In this document: positions 37,123 to 46,565 of the stretch, one piece after another
How the letters are laid out: every line of letters begins with the position of its first letter
Numbering within the stretch: the stretch's first letter is position 1
DNA from: Pelagibacteraceae bacterium AG-390-O04
Lineage (GTDB): Bacteria; Pseudomonadota; Alphaproteobacteria; Pelagibacterales; Pelagibacteraceae
Reading direction: 5' to 3'
DNA length: 64,000 nucleotides
NCBI GenBank assembly: GCA_003278065.1
Contig: QCHE01000004.1
Span: 16,208-80,207, forward strand
Made by a program: the position numbers and the translations under genes
Notes under the pieces: generated by a model
Told to the model about the DNA's origin: nothing
The model's database searches: none
Seen by the model: only the letters and a program-made list of their open reading frames with translations

Positions 37123-37371
37123 ATGAATAAAAAAACACAAGAATTAGCAATGCATGATAAGGATACAGGATCTTCTGAAATTCAGATCGCTTTGCTAACT
37201 GAAAAAATTGATACTCTCTCAAAACATATAAAACAATTTAAGAAAGATAAACATTCATCAGTTGGATTGTTGAGGGCAGTCAATAGAAGAAAGAAATTGT
37301 TAGATTATCTTAAAAAAAACAAGGTAGAATCTTACAAGAATGTACTGTCGAAATTGAATTTAAGAAAATAG
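37123..37371 (+). CDS. rpsO: 30S ribosomal protein S15
   Basis: S15 binds 16S rRNA early in platform assembly. The 82-aa protein is slightly shorter than the usual 88-89 aa because the N-terminus is trimmed. The signature DTGSSEIQIALLTEKIDTLS, followed by HSSVGLLRAVNRRKKLLDYL, is intact. It is preceded by a modest GGAAAAAG leader and followed by pnp after 57 bases, as in most bacteria. Confidence 0.96.
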   Translation: MNKKTQELAMHDKDTGSSEIQIALLTEKIDTLSKHIKQFKKDKHSSVGLLRAVNRRKKLLDYLKKNKVESYKNVLSKLNLRK

Positions 37372-37428
37372 AACTCAAGATAGATAGATTGGAATGGATC
37401 GAAACGAACGAAAAGAAATGGAAATGAA

Positions 37429-39501
37429 ATGTTTAAAGTATATAAGAAAGAAATTGAAGTAGCAGGAAAGAAGATAAGTTTAGAAACAGGTAAAGTAGCA
37501 AGACAAGCAGACGGTGCAATAATCGCAACATGTGGAGAAACTGTCGTTTTAGCAACAGTTGTAGGAGCTAAGAAAGTTAATCCAGATATGGATTATTTTC
37601 CTTTATCTGTAAATTACCAAGAAAAATATTATGCAGCAGGAAAAATTCCGGGTGGATATTTTAAAAGGGAAGCAAGGCCAACAGAGAGTGAAACATTAAT
37701 CTCTAGATTAATAGATAGACCAATTAGACCATTGTTTCCTAGTGAATTTAAAAATGAAGTCCAATTGTTACCCACTGTAATTTCTTACGATAAAGAAAAT
37801 GAAGCTGATATTTTATCGATCATAGCTTCATCAGCAGCATTAGCAATTTCTGGTATGCCTTTTATGGGTCCAGTTGGAGCATCAAGAGTTGGCTTTATCG
37901 ATGGTAAATATGTACTAAACCCTTCTAAGACTGAATTAGAAAAATCTAAATTAGATTTAGTTGTAGCTGGTACAAAAGATGCTGTACTAATGGTTGAGTC
38001 CGAAGCAAGCGGTTTAACTGAAGAAGAAATGTTAAATGCAGTTAAATTTGGTCATGAGGGATTTGTTCCTGTCATTGAAATGATAAATGATCTAGCAAAA
38101 GAATGTAGAAAGCCTGAGTGGAATATTGAAAAGAAAGATCTGTCTGAAATTAAGACAAAACTTGAGAAAACTTTTACTGAAGACTTAAAGAAAGCTTTTG
38201 CAACAAGAGATAAACAAGATAGATCAAGTCAAATTTCTGAAATTACTGATAAAGCTAAAAAGCTTTATGAAGAAGATGAAAATTATACAGACCTTGATGT
38301 AAATACTGAGCTTAAAAATTTAGAAAAAACAATTGTAAGAACTGATATTCTTAAGAATAAAAATAGAATAGATGGCAGAGGTTTATCAGATGTAAGACCT
38401 ATATCGTGTGAAGTTGGGGTCTTACCAAGAGCCCATGGTTCAGCATTATTTACTAGAGGAGAAACTCAAGCAATTGTTACTGCAACTTTGGGTACACCAG
38501 ATGATGAACAAAGAATTGAAAGTTTAGATGGACTAAAAAAAGAGCGATTTATGCTTCATTATAATTTTCCTCCGTTTTCAGTTGGAGAAACAGGTAGAAT
38601 AGGAACTGGAAGAAGAGAAATAGGACACGGAAAGTTAGCTTGGAGATCAATTCATTCTTCATTGCCTTCAAAAGAAACATTTCCTTACACTTTTAGAGTA
38701 GTATCTGAAATTACTGAGTCAAATGGTTCATCATCAATGGCAACTGTCTGTGGAACATCTCTAGCACTAATGGATGCTGGTGTGCCAATTAAAGAGCCAG
38801 TAGCGGGTATTGCAATGGGATTAATTAAAGAAGGTGATGATTTTAGTGTTTTATCAGATATTTTAGGTGATGAAGATCATTTAGGAGATATGGATTTCAA
38901 AGTAGCTGGTACAAAAGATGGAATTACTTCACTTCAAATGGATATTAAAATTACTGGTATTACATTTGAAATTATGGAACAGGCATTAAATCAAGCTAAA
39001 GATGGAAGAATTCATATTTTAGGAGAAATGAATAAAGTGCTTTCAGCCTCAAGAGCTGATGTTGGTAAACATACACCAAAAATGGAAAAGATAACTGTAG
39101 ATAAAAAAGATATTGCTGCTGTTATAGGAAAAGGTGGAGCAACGATCAGAGAGATTGTTGAAAAATCAGGTGCTAAAGTTGATGTGAACGATGAAGGTGT
39201 AGTAACAGTTGCTGCTCCGGATGAAGAAGCTAGAAATATCGCTATGCAAATAATTAAAGACATAACTGCTAAAGCTGAACTGAATAAAATTTATTCGGGT
39301 AAGGTTATGAAAATTATGGAGTTTGGAGCATTCGTTAATTTTTTAGGAAAACAAGATGGACTTGTCCATATTTCAGAACTAGCAGATAAAAGAGTTGCTA
39401 AAGTTACCGATGTTGTCAAAGAAGGTGATGAAGTAAAAGTAAAAGTAATTGGCTTTGATAGAGGTAAAGTTAAACTTTCAATGAAGCAAGCTTCTGAATA
39501 A
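37429..39501 (+). CDS. pnp: Polyribonucleotide nucleotidyltransferase (PNPase)
   Basis: PNPase degrades RNA phosphorolytically 3'-to-5'. The 690-aa protein has two RNase PH domains, the first with [20 protein letters not shown] and the second with [18 protein letters not shown] domain ([20 protein letters not shown]) and a C-terminal S1 domain ([20 protein letters not shown]) follow. The 57-base leader after rpsO is about three-quarters purine and shows no obvious RNase III hairpin, unlike the enterobacterial pnp leader. A hairpin terminator follows the gene. Confidence 0.98.
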   Translation: MFKVYKKEIEVAGKKISLETGKVARQADGAIIATCGETVVLATVVGAKKVNPDMDYFPLSVNYQEKYYAAGKIPGGYFKREARPTESETLISRLIDRPIRPLFPSEFKNEVQLLPTVISYDKENEADILSIIASSAALAISGMPFMGPVGASRVGFIDGKYVLNPSKTELEKSKLDLVVAGTKDAVLMVESEASGLTEEEMLNAVKFGHEGFVPVIEMINDLAKECRKPEWNIEKKDLSEIKTKLEKTFTEDLKKAFATRDKQDRSSQISEITDKAKKLYEEDENYTDLDVNTELKNLEKTIVRTDILKNKNRIDGRGLSDVRPISCEVGVLPRAHGSALFTRGETQAIVTATLGTPDDEQRIESLDGLKKERFMLHYNFPPFSVGETGRIGTGRREIGHGKLAWRSIHSSLPSKETFPYTFRVVSEITESNGSSSMATVCGTSLALMDAGVPIKEPVAGIAMGLIKEGDDFSVLSDILGDEDHLGDMDFKVAGTKDGITSLQMDIKITGITFEIMEQALNQAKDGRIHILGEMNKVLSASRADVGKHTPKMEKITVDKKDIAAVIGKGGATIREIVEKSGAKVDVNDEGVVTVAAPDEEARNIAMQIIKDITAKAELNKIYSGKVMKIMEFGAFVNFLGKQDGLVHISELADKRVAKVTDVVKEGDEVKVKVIGFDRGKVKLSMKQASE

Positions 39502-39505
39502 ATTC

Positions 39506-39533
39506 AAAAGGGCTTTAATTAAAAAGCCCTTTT
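39506..39533. terminator. Hairpin terminator after pnp
   Basis: AAAAGGGCTTT (39506-39516) pairs with AAAGCCCTTTT (39523-39533) across a six-base AT loop, five bases after the pnp stop. The trailing T run is only four bases, but the stem is perfect. A runs on the left allow it to serve the convergent small gene at 39570 as well. Confidence 0.85.
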
Positions 39534-39569
39534 AAATTCTAATTCTTAAAAGTTTTATAATTTTTTGGT

Positions 39570-39812
39570 TTATTTTGGAAAATTAAAGATTTCAAGTCTA
39601 TTATTTTTGTTTAATGCGCTACATCTAGTACCATCTTCATTACAGATAGTAATTTTTTGAACTTTTTTAGAAGCAGCATTTGCATCTTTAATACCAAACA
39701 ATTCCTGACCTGCTGGAGTTAAAAATGCATTTAAAATTAAACCAAATGCAAGAGTTCCTAAAATAATTTTAACTGATTTTTCAATTTTTATTTCATAATT
39801 TACTGTTTTCAT
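39570..39812 (-). CDS. Small exported or membrane-anchored protein of unknown function, strong ribosome-binding site
   Basis: The 80-aa protein starts at ATG 39812 (MKTVNYEIKIEKSVKIIL), chosen because a strong AAAGGAG lies five bases upstream. A longer frame to 39848 lacks this. One hydrophobic segment covers about residues 16-33, followed by KDANAASKK, which could be a signal-peptidase site. The C-terminal part has a Cys-rich hint (ITICNEDGTRCSALNKNN) with two cysteines ten residues apart, able to form a disulphide outside the cytoplasm. I recognise no family. The strong translation signal and isolated position suggest an abundant small envelope protein. Confidence 0.72.
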   Translation of the reverse strand: MKTVNYEIKIEKSVKIILGTLAFGLILNAFLTPAGQELFGIKDANAASKKVQKITICNEDGTRCSALNKNNRLEIFNFPK

Positions 39813-39827
39813 ATTTACTCCTTTATT

Positions 39828-39860
39828 AATAGTTTTAAAATAAAACAAATCTAAACTATT
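39828..39860 (-). promoter_or_regulatory. Stem-loop in the leader of the 80-aa protein gene
   Basis: AATAGTTT (39828-39835) and AAACTATT (39853-39860) are perfect 8-bp inverted repeats with a 17-base AT-rich loop, immediately upstream of the AAAGGAG ribosome-binding site. The pair could be an operator or a leader hairpin. Chance occurrence in AT-rich DNA cannot be excluded. Confidence 0.4.
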
Positions 39861-39922
39861 TTTATATAAAAAGATTTAAAATTGAATAATTAATTTAAAG
39901 TTAAAATTATAATTTCAATATT

Positions 39923-40708
39923 TTAACTGATATTCTTAGGATCTGGCATCCCAACTTTATTATATCCAGCGTCTACATAATGAATTTCACCAGTGACACC
40001 GTTTGCAAGGTCGCTTAATAGATATAATGCTGAATTTCCAACATCATGGATATCTACATTTCTTTTAAGGAAAGAATGGTCTTCATTCCATTTATATAAG
40101 AATTTTGCATCTCCAATAGCAGAGGCCGCAAGAGTTTTAATAGGACCAGCACTTATTGCATTTACTCTCATACCTTTAGCACCTAAATCTCTAGCTAAAT
40201 ATTTAACACTTGCTTCAAGAGCAGATTTACAAACACCCATTACGTTATAATTTGGAATGGCTTTAGTAGACTCGTAAGTCAAAGTTAACATACTACCACC
40301 TTCTTTCATTACTTTAGACGCCTCTTTTGCAACTTCAGTAAATGAAAAACATGAGATAAGCATACTTCTTAAAAAATTTTCTCGTGTTGTGTTTAAATAT
40401 TCACCTGATAATTCTGATTTATCTGAAAATGCTACAGCATGAACTACAAAATCAATTTCTCCCCACTGGGATTTAATATCTTCAAATAATTTAACCACCT
40501 CTTCTTTTTTCTCAACATCACAATTGAAAGTGACTTTTGAATTCAATTTTTCAGCTAATGGTATTACCCTTTTCTTAAGAGCATCACCAAGATAAGTAAA
40601 AGCTAATTCTGCACCAGCCTCAGCTAGTTTTTGTGAAATACCCCAAGCGATAGATCTTTCATTGGCAACACCCATGATTAATCCTTTTTTACCTTTCATT
40701 AAACTCAT
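39923..40708 (-). CDS. fabI: Enoyl-[acyl-carrier-protein] reductase (NADH)
   Basis: FabI performs the last reduction in each fatty-acid elongation cycle. The 261-aa SDR-family protein starts MSLMKGKKGLIMGVANERSI, with the FabI-type GVANxxSIAWG cofactor motif. The catalytic Tyr and Lys lie in LTYESTKAIPNYNVMGVCK, and ISAGPIKTLAASAIG follows. It forms a reverse-strand operon with fabB (three bases upstream) and fabA, a standard alphaproteobacterial arrangement next to irr. Confidence 0.97.
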   Translation of the reverse strand: MSLMKGKKGLIMGVANERSIAWGISQKLAEAGAELAFTYLGDALKKRVIPLAEKLNSKVTFNCDVEKKEEVVKLFEDIKSQWGEIDFVVHAVAFSDKSELSGEYLNTTRENFLRSMLISCFSFTEVAKEASKVMKEGGSMLTLTYESTKAIPNYNVMGVCKSALEASVKYLARDLGAKGMRVNAISAGPIKTLAASAIGDAKFLYKWNEDHSFLKRNVDIHDVGNSALYLLSDLANGVTGEIHYVDAGYNKVGMPDPKNIS

Positions 40709-40711
40709 AAA

Positions 40712-41923
40712 TTAAACCTTTTCAAAAATTAATGCAGCATTGGTACCGCCAAAACCAAAACTATTAGACATTACTGTATTTAAAGTTGCCCCGGTTTCAG
40801 TTTTTGCAACTATTGGAAATTTTTTAGCTTCCTCATCCATCTCAGTAATATTTGCTGACCCAGCAATGAAATTGTTTTTCATCATAATTAAACAATATAT
40901 TGCCTCATGAACTGATGCAGCCCCTAAAGGATGCCCTGATAAAGATTTAGTTGAACTAATTTTTGGAATATTATCTCCAAAAGTATTTTTGACTGCATTT
41001 AGTTCTGTAATATCACCAACTGGAGTAGAAGTTCCGTGAGTATTGATATAATCAATTTTATTTTTTGCTGTTGCCATTGCCATTTTCATACATCTAACTG
41101 CTCCTTCACCTGATGGCGCTACCATATCGTATCCATCTGAAGTTGCTCCATAACCAGTTAATTCCGCGTATATTTTCGCTCCTCTAGCTTTAGCATGTTC
41201 GTATTCTTCAAGAACTAAAACTCCGCCGCCGCCTGCAATTACAAAGCCATCTCTAGTTTTATCGTACGCTCTTGATGCTGTTTCTGGTGAGTCATTATAT
41301 TTTGATGACAAAGCCGTCATGGCATCAAACATTGCAGTCATGGCCCAATGAATTTCCTCACTGCCTCCTGCAAAGACTACATCTTGTTTACCCATTTGAA
41401 TTAATTCCATCGAATTTCCTATACAGTGTCCACTAGTTGCACAAGCTGAACTCATTGTATAGTTGGTTCCTTTTATTTTGAAAGGGACTGCGAGTGTAGC
41501 AGAAGCCGTGCTAGCCATAGTTCTTGGAACTATAAAAGGTCCCATTAATTTTGGAGTTTTAGCTCTAGTTTTATCAGCTGCTAAAATTACATTTTCGATT
41601 GAAGGTCCTCCCGAACCCATAACAATTCCAGTTTTAAAATTACTAACTTCTGTTTCTTCTAATCCAGAGTCTGCTATAGCTTCTTTCATCGCGATATAAT
41701 TATAAGCAGAACCTGAACCCATAAATCTAATAGTTTTTCGATCGATGTGATCTTCAAGTTTGATTTTTGGCTTACCATGAACATGACTTTTTAAGTTATG
41801 TTCTTTATATTCCTCACTAAACGAGATACCTGATTTTGAATTCAATAGTGATTGGTGTACTTCTTCTTGATTATTGCCTAGACAAGAGACCACCCCTAAT
41901 CCTGTAATTACTACTCTTCTCAT
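40712..41923 (-). CDS. fabB: 3-oxoacyl-[acyl-carrier-protein] synthase I
   Basis: FabB condenses malonyl-ACP with acyl-ACP and, with FabA, is needed for unsaturated fatty acids. The 403-aa protein has the Cys-His-His triad: [23 protein letters not shown] and [11 protein letters not shown]. It starts [18 protein letters not shown]. The start overlaps the fabA stop by one base, so the two are translationally coupled. Adjacency to fabA argues for FabB rather than FabF. Confidence 0.97.
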   Translation of the reverse strand: MRRVVITGLGVVSCLGNNQEEVHQSLLNSKSGISFSEEYKEHNLKSHVHGKPKIKLEDHIDRKTIRFMGSGSAYNYIAMKEAIADSGLEETEVSNFKTGIVMGSGGPSIENVILAADKTRAKTPKLMGPFIVPRTMASTASATLAVPFKIKGTNYTMSSACATSGHCIGNSMELIQMGKQDVVFAGGSEEIHWAMTAMFDAMTALSSKYNDSPETASRAYDKTRDGFVIAGGGGVLVLEEYEHAKARGAKIYAELTGYGATSDGYDMVAPSGEGAVRCMKMAMATAKNKIDYINTHGTSTPVGDITELNAVKNTFGDNIPKISSTKSLSGHPLGAASVHEAIYCLIMMKNNFIAGSANITEMDEEAKKFPIVAKTETGATLNTVMSNSFGFGGTNAALIFEKV

Positions 41924-42423
41924 TATTTAAATAATCCTACTTTTAAGCTTTCAGCTGAATATATTTTTTTATCGTCTGCCAAAACCACACCATTAGCAAG
42001 ACCCACAGTAGTGCCTCCTGGTGACATTATTTTTTTCATATCAATTTCATATTTAACTAATTTTACATTTTGTAAAACTTCACCTGTAAATTTCACAGTC
42101 CCAACTCCTAAAGCTCTCCCTTTACCTGGATTACCAATCCAACCCAAGTAAAAGCCAACTAACTGCCACATAGCATCAAGACCAAGGCACCCCGGCATTA
42201 CAGGATCACCATTAAAATGGCAGTCAAAAAACCAAAGATCTTTTTTAATGTCTAATTCGGCTTTTAATGAACCTTTTTTAAATGCTCCGTTGTTATCATT
42301 AATTTCTGTAATTCTATCAAACATTAGCATTGGTGGAAGAGGTAATTTAGCATTACCTGGGCCGAACAATTCGCCATTACCACAATTAATTAGCTCCTTA
42401 TATGAATATGAATTTTTTTTCAT
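41923..42423 (-). CDS. fabA: 3-hydroxydecanoyl-[acyl-carrier-protein] dehydratase/isomerase
   Basis: FabA dehydrates 3-hydroxyacyl-ACP and isomerises the C10 intermediate, opening the anaerobic unsaturated fatty-acid route. The 166-aa hot-dog protein shows [13 protein letters not shown], the active-site His in [20 protein letters not shown], with the Asp in [16 protein letters not shown], and the usual [14 protein letters not shown]. It leads the fabA-fabB-fabI operon and is divergent from irr, sharing a 91-base intergenic region. Confidence 0.97.
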   Translation of the reverse strand: MKKNSYSYKELINCGNGELFGPGNAKLPLPPMLMFDRITEINDNNGAFKKGSLKAELDIKKDLWFFDCHFNGDPVMPGCLGLDAMWQLVGFYLGWIGNPGKGRALGVGTVKFTGEVLQNVKLVKYEIDMKKIMSPGGTTVGLANGVVLADDKKIYSAESLKVGLFK

Positions 42424-42482
42424 AAAATTGAGTACTTCTATTTACTTGATTTTATCTTTATATAATATACTTTTAATACTAG

Positions 42483-42499
42483 TTTAGAACAATTATAAC
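42483..42499. promoter_or_regulatory. ICE-like element between fabA and irr
   Basis: TTTAGAA-CAA-TTATAAC (42483-42499) resembles the iron control element bound by Irr (TTTAGAA-N3-TTCTAAA), differing at two of the seven bases in the right half. It lies 15 bases before the irr start, where binding would allow autoregulation. The same core recurs in the katG promoter. The ICE consensus is known from rhizobia, and its use here is inferred. Confidence 0.5.
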
Positions 42500-42514
42500 T
42501 AACAATATATTGTA

Positions 42515-42913
42515 ATGAAATACATTGAAAAACTAAGAAATTCTGGATTAAGACCTACCAAACAAAGGCTAAAAATATGTGAAGTTTTATTTGATACTGA
42601 AAAAACATTCCATTTCACTATCAATGATTTGTCAAATAAAATTAAAAAACAATTAAATAATAAAATATCTTTAGCTACTATTTATAACACTGTTCACGCT
42701 TTTGAAAAAAAAGGATATTTAAAGCAAATTCCAATTAATTCTAATCAAACTTATTTTGACACCAACGTTTCAGATCATCATCATTTTTATGATTTAAATG
42801 AGCAAAAACTAATAGATCTAGAAAATTCTGACGTTGGACCAATAAAAATTTTAAAAAAAATTGAAGGAAAAAAAATTAAATCTGTAGAGGTTCTAGTCAA
42901 ACTAGAAGATTAA
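42515..42913 (+). CDS. irr: Irr-like iron-responsive regulator (Fur superfamily)
   Basis: Irr regulates iron and haem genes in alphaproteobacteria in response to haem. The 132-aa protein has the Irr/Fur winged helix (SGLRPTKQRLKICEVL, then ISLATIYNTVHAFEKKGYL) and the His-rich motif SDHHHFYDL (about residues 89-95) that binds haem or metal in Irr. The N-terminal haem-regulatory motif of Bradyrhizobium Irr is not present, as in most Irr proteins. Its divergent fabA neighbour is the usual alphaproteobacterial context. katG follows on the same strand after 95 bases. Confidence 0.92.
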   Translation: MKYIEKLRNSGLRPTKQRLKICEVLFDTEKTFHFTINDLSNKIKKQLNNKISLATIYNTVHAFEKKGYLKQIPINSNQTYFDTNVSDHHHFYDLNEQKLIDLENSDVGPIKILKKIEGKKIKSVEVLVKLED

Positions 42914-42946
42914 TTTTTCAAATATTTCAGCGTCACTTTTATACAA

Positions 42947-42974
42947 TTGACACTTTTTTTAGAATCATTATAAA
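42947..42974 (+). promoter_or_regulatory. katG promoter overlapped by an ICE-like operator
   Basis: TTGACA (42947-42952) and TATAAA (42969-42974) with a 16-base spacer form a near-consensus sigma-70 promoter 34 bases before the katG ATG. The palindrome TTTAGAA-TCA-TTATAAA (42958-42974) overlaps the -10 box and matches the Irr iron control element except for one base. The overlap predicts repression when Irr is bound. Confidence 0.62.
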
Positions 42975-43008
42975 GTAGAACTAAGGCTATATAATTAAGG
43001 AGATACCT

Positions 43009-45246
43009 ATGAGCACAGAAAATTTTAAGAGCAAATCTTTTAAAGCAAATGAATTAAGTAAATGTCCTTTTACAGGCGCAGGAACACCTGCAAAATTTTC
43101 TGCAGGTCGAGGTCAAACAAATAGAGATTTTTGGCCAAATAGTTTAAATCTTAAAATTCTTAGTCAACACTCTAATTTGTCAAATCCAATGGACAAAAAA
43201 TTTAATTACTCAAAAGAATTTAAAAAACTTAATTTTAAAGCCTTAAAAAAAGATCTAAAAAAATTAATGACTAATTCTCAAGAATGGTGGCCAGCAGATT
43301 ATGGCCATTATGGTCCGTTATTTATTAGGCTTGCTTGGCATGCAGCAGGTACTTATAGAACTGGCGATGGTAGAGGAGGAGCTGGAACAGGTAATCAACG
43401 TTTTGCACCATTAAATTCTTGGCCTGATAACGTTAATTTAGATAAAGCAAGACTACTGTTGTGGCCTATAAAACAAAAGTATGGAAAAAAAATATCTTGG
43501 GCTGATCTTTTCATTTTAGTAGGAAATGTAGCGTTAGATTCTATGGGTTTCAAAACATTTGGTTTTGGAGCTGGTAGAGTAGACATATGGGAACCAGAGG
43601 ATGATATTTATTGGGGATCAGAAAAAGAGATGTTAGATGTAAAACGATATAGTGGTAAAAGAGATTTAGAGCAGCCTTTAGGAGCTTCTCATATGGGTCT
43701 AATTTACGTAAACCCTCAAGGACCAGATGCAAACCCAGATCCGTTGCTAGCAGCACATGATATTAGAGAAACATTTGGAAGAATGGCAATGAACGATTAT
43801 GAAACAGCGGCACTAGTTGCAGGAGGTCACACATTTGGTAAATCTCACGGTGCTGCACCTGAATCACATAAAGGTCCAGATCCAGAAGCATCAAAAATAC
43901 AAGATCAAGCTACTGGATGGAATAGTGGTTATAAATCTGGAAAAGGCGTTGATACAATAAGTAGTGGAATTGAAGGTGCTTGGACTCAAAATCCAATTAA
44001 ATGGGATATGGGATATTTAGATTGTCTTTATGGACATGAGTGGGAACTAACAAAAAGTCCTGCCGGTGCACATCAGTGGACACCAAAGAAAAATGGTCAA
44101 GAAATAAAAATGGTACCTGATGCGCATGATAAAAATGTTCTTCATCCTCCAATGATGCAAACTACTGATATTTCATTAAAGGTTGATCCAAGTTATGGCC
44201 CTATAACAAAACATTTTCATGAAAATCCAAATGAATTTCATGATGCGTTTGCAAGAGCATGGTTTAAATTAACCCATAGAGATATGGGACCTAGAGCTTG
44301 TTATTTAGGAGCTGAGGTTCCAAAAGAAGAACTAATTTGGCAAGATCCAATAGATAAACCAAAATACAAACTAAAAACTAAAGATATTAAAGATTTAAAA
44401 TCTCGAATTTTCAAATCAAAATTATCAATTTCTGACATGGTTTCAACAGCTTGGGCTTCTGCATCAACTTTCAGAGGTTCTGATAAGAGAGGTGGAGCTA
44501 ATGGAGCTAGAATTATGTTAGAGCCACAAAAGAATTGGAAAATTAATAATCCAGCTAAACTTTCAAAAGTTATTTCTGCCTTGAAGAAAATTAAAGATAA
44601 ATTTGATGGAAAAAATAAAGTGGTTTCAATGGCTGATCTTATTGTTTTGGCTGGAGGTGTTGGAATAGAAATGGCTGCTAAAAAAGCGGGCCATAAAATT
44701 AATGTTCCCTTTTCAGCTGGGAGAGGAGACGCTAGACAAGATCAAACAGATGTTAACTCGTTTGGATTGTTAGAGCCCCAAGCAGATGGTTTTAGAAACT
44801 ATTTAAGTGGAGCCGCATCAAATATATCTGCAGAGGAGAAACTAGTTGATAAAGCACAATTAATGGGTCTCACAGCTCCAGAAATGACAGTTTTAATAGG
44901 TGGGATGCGTGTATTAGACACTAACTACGATAATTCAAAATTTGGTGTTTTTACCAAAAAACCAGGAACTCTTACAAACGATTATTTTATAAACTTATTA
45001 GACATGAATACTACATGGAAAGAGGTAGATAAATCTGAACAGAAATTTGTTGGTAGTGATAGAAAAACAAAAAAAGCTAAATGGAAAGGTACACGTGTTG
45101 ACTTAATTTTTGGCTCAAATTCACAATTAAGAGCATTAGCAGAAGTTTATGCATGTGAAGATTCACAAGATAAATTCGTTAAGGATTTCGTTGAGGCTTG
45201 GGTTAAAGTTATGAATGCGGATAGATTTGAATTAAAACTAAATTAA
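43009..45246 (+). CDS. katG: Catalase-peroxidase
   Basis: KatG destroys hydrogen peroxide using haem b. The 745-aa protein has the two-domain KatG layout. The distal active site is [20 protein letters not shown] with Arg107, Trp110 and His111. Tyr233 and Met259 are in place for the Met-Tyr-Trp adduct needed for catalase activity. The proximal haem ligand is His274 in [11 protein letters not shown]. The C-terminal half is the usual inactive duplicate. A strong AAGGAG precedes the ATG. It heads an operon with a 2OG-hydroxylase-like gene and a DUF2061 gene. The cytoplasmic form is expected, since no signal peptide is seen. Confidence 0.97.
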   Translation: MSTENFKSKSFKANELSKCPFTGAGTPAKFSAGRGQTNRDFWPNSLNLKILSQHSNLSNPMDKKFNYSKEFKKLNFKALKKDLKKLMTNSQEWWPADYGHYGPLFIRLAWHAAGTYRTGDGRGGAGTGNQRFAPLNSWPDNVNLDKARLLLWPIKQKYGKKISWADLFILVGNVALDSMGFKTFGFGAGRVDIWEPEDDIYWGSEKEMLDVKRYSGKRDLEQPLGASHMGLIYVNPQGPDANPDPLLAAHDIRETFGRMAMNDYETAALVAGGHTFGKSHGAAPESHKGPDPEASKIQDQATGWNSGYKSGKGVDTISSGIEGAWTQNPIKWDMGYLDCLYGHEWELTKSPAGAHQWTPKKNGQEIKMVPDAHDKNVLHPPMMQTTDISLKVDPSYGPITKHFHENPNEFHDAFARAWFKLTHRDMGPRACYLGAEVPKEELIWQDPIDKPKYKLKTKDIKDLKSRIFKSKLSISDMVSTAWASASTFRGSDKRGGANGARIMLEPQKNWKINNPAKLSKVISALKKIKDKFDGKNKVVSMADLIVLAGGVGIEMAAKKAGHKINVPFSAGRGDARQDQTDVNSFGLLEPQADGFRNYLSGAASNISAEEKLVDKAQLMGLTAPEMTVLIGGMRVLDTNYDNSKFGVFTKKPGTLTNDYFINLLDMNTTWKEVDKSEQKFVGSDRKTKKAKWKGTRVDLIFGSNSQLRALAEVYACEDSQDKFVKDFVEAWVKVMNADRFELKLN

Positions 45247-45262
45247 TCAATTAAAAATATAT

Positions 45263-45859
45263 ATGACAACAGTAAGTTTTGAGGATTTTTACAAGGTGCC
45301 AGATCTTAATTTTGATATTTTAAAATTAAGAGAAGATTTAAATAAAATTTTAAAAAACAAAAGATTTAACTCTCCAGGTGTCACGCATTTTGGAGCAATA
45401 CCTATAAATCAAATTCCAAATGATGAAAATTCTATAAAAGGTAATAATATAAGAGGAAAATATTGGACTATCGCAGATGATAGTGGGAAAGAAGTTTCAA
45501 GGGATATTGAAATTGATGAGTCTAAATACACTCAATTAATACCTGAATTTGAAAAAACATATTTCAAAGAAGTATATGAAACCTTGAATAACAAATTTAA
45601 ATTGGGAAGAGTGAGATTATTATTGAAAGAACCTCGATCAACATTGAGTTGGCATAAAGATCCAGAATGTAGACTTCATGTGCCAATTATTACAAATAAA
45701 GGTTGCTCAATGGTAATTGAAAATGTAGCAAAACATCTGCCAGCAGACGGAAAAGTGTGGATAACAAATAATACAAAGTATCACAATTTCTTCAATGGTG
45801 GAGAGCAGGCTCGAGTACATTTAGTTGCATGTGTCCTTGAAAGCCCTTTTAAAAGATAA
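45263..45859 (+). CDS. Aspartyl/asparaginyl beta-hydroxylase-like 2-oxoglutarate dioxygenase
   Basis: The 198-aa protein resembles the aspartyl/asparaginyl hydroxylase family of Fe(II)/2-oxoglutarate enzymes. The key region reads LSWHKDPECRLHVPI with the first metal His. After KVWITNN comes KYHNFFNGGEQARVHLVACV, with the second His and the 2OG-binding Arg. No signal peptide is present, so it is cytoplasmic. It begins 16 bases after katG and overlaps the DUF2061 gene by one base. The substrate is unknown, and the link with katG may reflect a shared response to iron or oxygen. Confidence 0.72.
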   Translation: MTTVSFEDFYKVPDLNFDILKLREDLNKILKNKRFNSPGVTHFGAIPINQIPNDENSIKGNNIRGKYWTIADDSGKEVSRDIEIDESKYTQLIPEFEKTYFKEVYETLNNKFKLGRVRLLLKEPRSTLSWHKDPECRLHVPIITNKGCSMVIENVAKHLPADGKVWITNNTKYHNFFNGGEQARVHLVACVLESPFKR

Positions 45860-46101
45860 TGGAATTAACAAGCGGTATTTTTAAAACAGCTGGACGGATT
45901 TATTTAAATAATAAAGGTTCGATTTTAAGAACATTTATTTATACTATTGGTCACTTTATAATTGCTATAACTGTATTAATGTTAGTGGCTGATGTTTCAT
46001 TTATGATAGCTCTGACTGATGCAATAGTTGAACCTATAGCCAACTCAGTATGGTATTTTATTTTAGATAAGTGGTGGGCGAGTAAATCAAAAAACTCTTA
46101 G
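45859..46101 (+). CDS. Small DUF2061-like membrane protein
   Basis: The 80-aa protein carries two hydrophobic stretches (about residues 25-48 and 53-70) with the arrangement SILRTFIYTIGHFIIA and IVEPIANSVWYFILDKWW. This resembles DUF2061 proteins, in which an Arg/Lys-rich start, a central acidic residue and a C-terminal Trp-rich end recur. Function is unknown. It is coupled to the hydroxylase gene by a TAATG overlap and ends two bases before the convergent SH3 gene. Confidence 0.7.
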   Translation: MELTSGIFKTAGRIYLNNKGSILRTFIYTIGHFIIAITVLMLVADVSFMIALTDAIVEPIANSVWYFILDKWWASKSKNS

Positions 46102-46103
46102 GA

Positions 46104-46565
46104 CTATTGATTAACTGACCCCCAAACATTATCTGTCTTTATCCAACCCTCAAATATATCAGTTTTAATTTTACACCAATTCCCATTACATTTTTTGACT
46201 ATTAATACTCTCCCTCTTTTTATTCTAGCTAATGGTTTTGAAAAATTTGATGGCTTTTGAAATAAAATCTTATCTTGAGTAGGTATAATTGAATTTCTTT
46301 TTTTTAATTGTGACCAGTGTATCCACCCACTATTATTTTTAAAATCTATAATTCTTCTCCAATTTTCTTTTTTATCTATTTGTTTAATTGGTAAATTTAC
46401 TTTCTTATAAATAAATTTTATCGGTGAGTCGAAACTAGGTCCATATCTAACATTAACTTTATCTTTTTTTAAAGATAAAAATATTTCTTCTGCTGAAACA
46501 ATTGAAAATAAAAATAGTGAAAAAAAGATAAGTAGTATTTTTATAAATCTAACTTGCTTATTCAT
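46104..46565 (-). CDS. Secreted bacterial SH3-domain protein
   Basis: The 153-aa protein has a signal peptide (about residues 1-25, ending SIVSAEE) and two bacterial SH3-type modules. The first has VNVRYGPSFDSPIKFIYKK and NNSGWIHWSQL. The second has RIKRGRVLIVKKCNGNWCKI ending in EGWIKTDNVWG. Such modules usually bind peptidoglycan. The family is common in alphaproteobacteria and no enzymatic domain is visible. It overlaps the moeB-like gene by eight bases. Confidence 0.82.
   Translation of the reverse strand: MNKQVRFIKILLIFFSLFLFSIVSAEEIFLSLKKDKVNVRYGPSFDSPIKFIYKKVNLPIKQIDKKENWRRIIDFKNNSGWIHWSQLKKRNSIIPTQDKILFQKPSNFSKPLARIKRGRVLIVKKCNGNWCKIKTDIFEGWIKTDNVWGSVNQ

Noticed and set aside
45756..45764. 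Perfect DnaA-box sequence (TGTGGATAA, TTATCCACA on the minus strand)
   Set aside because: It is a single copy inside the hydroxylase gene with no cluster nearby, so it is not an origin.
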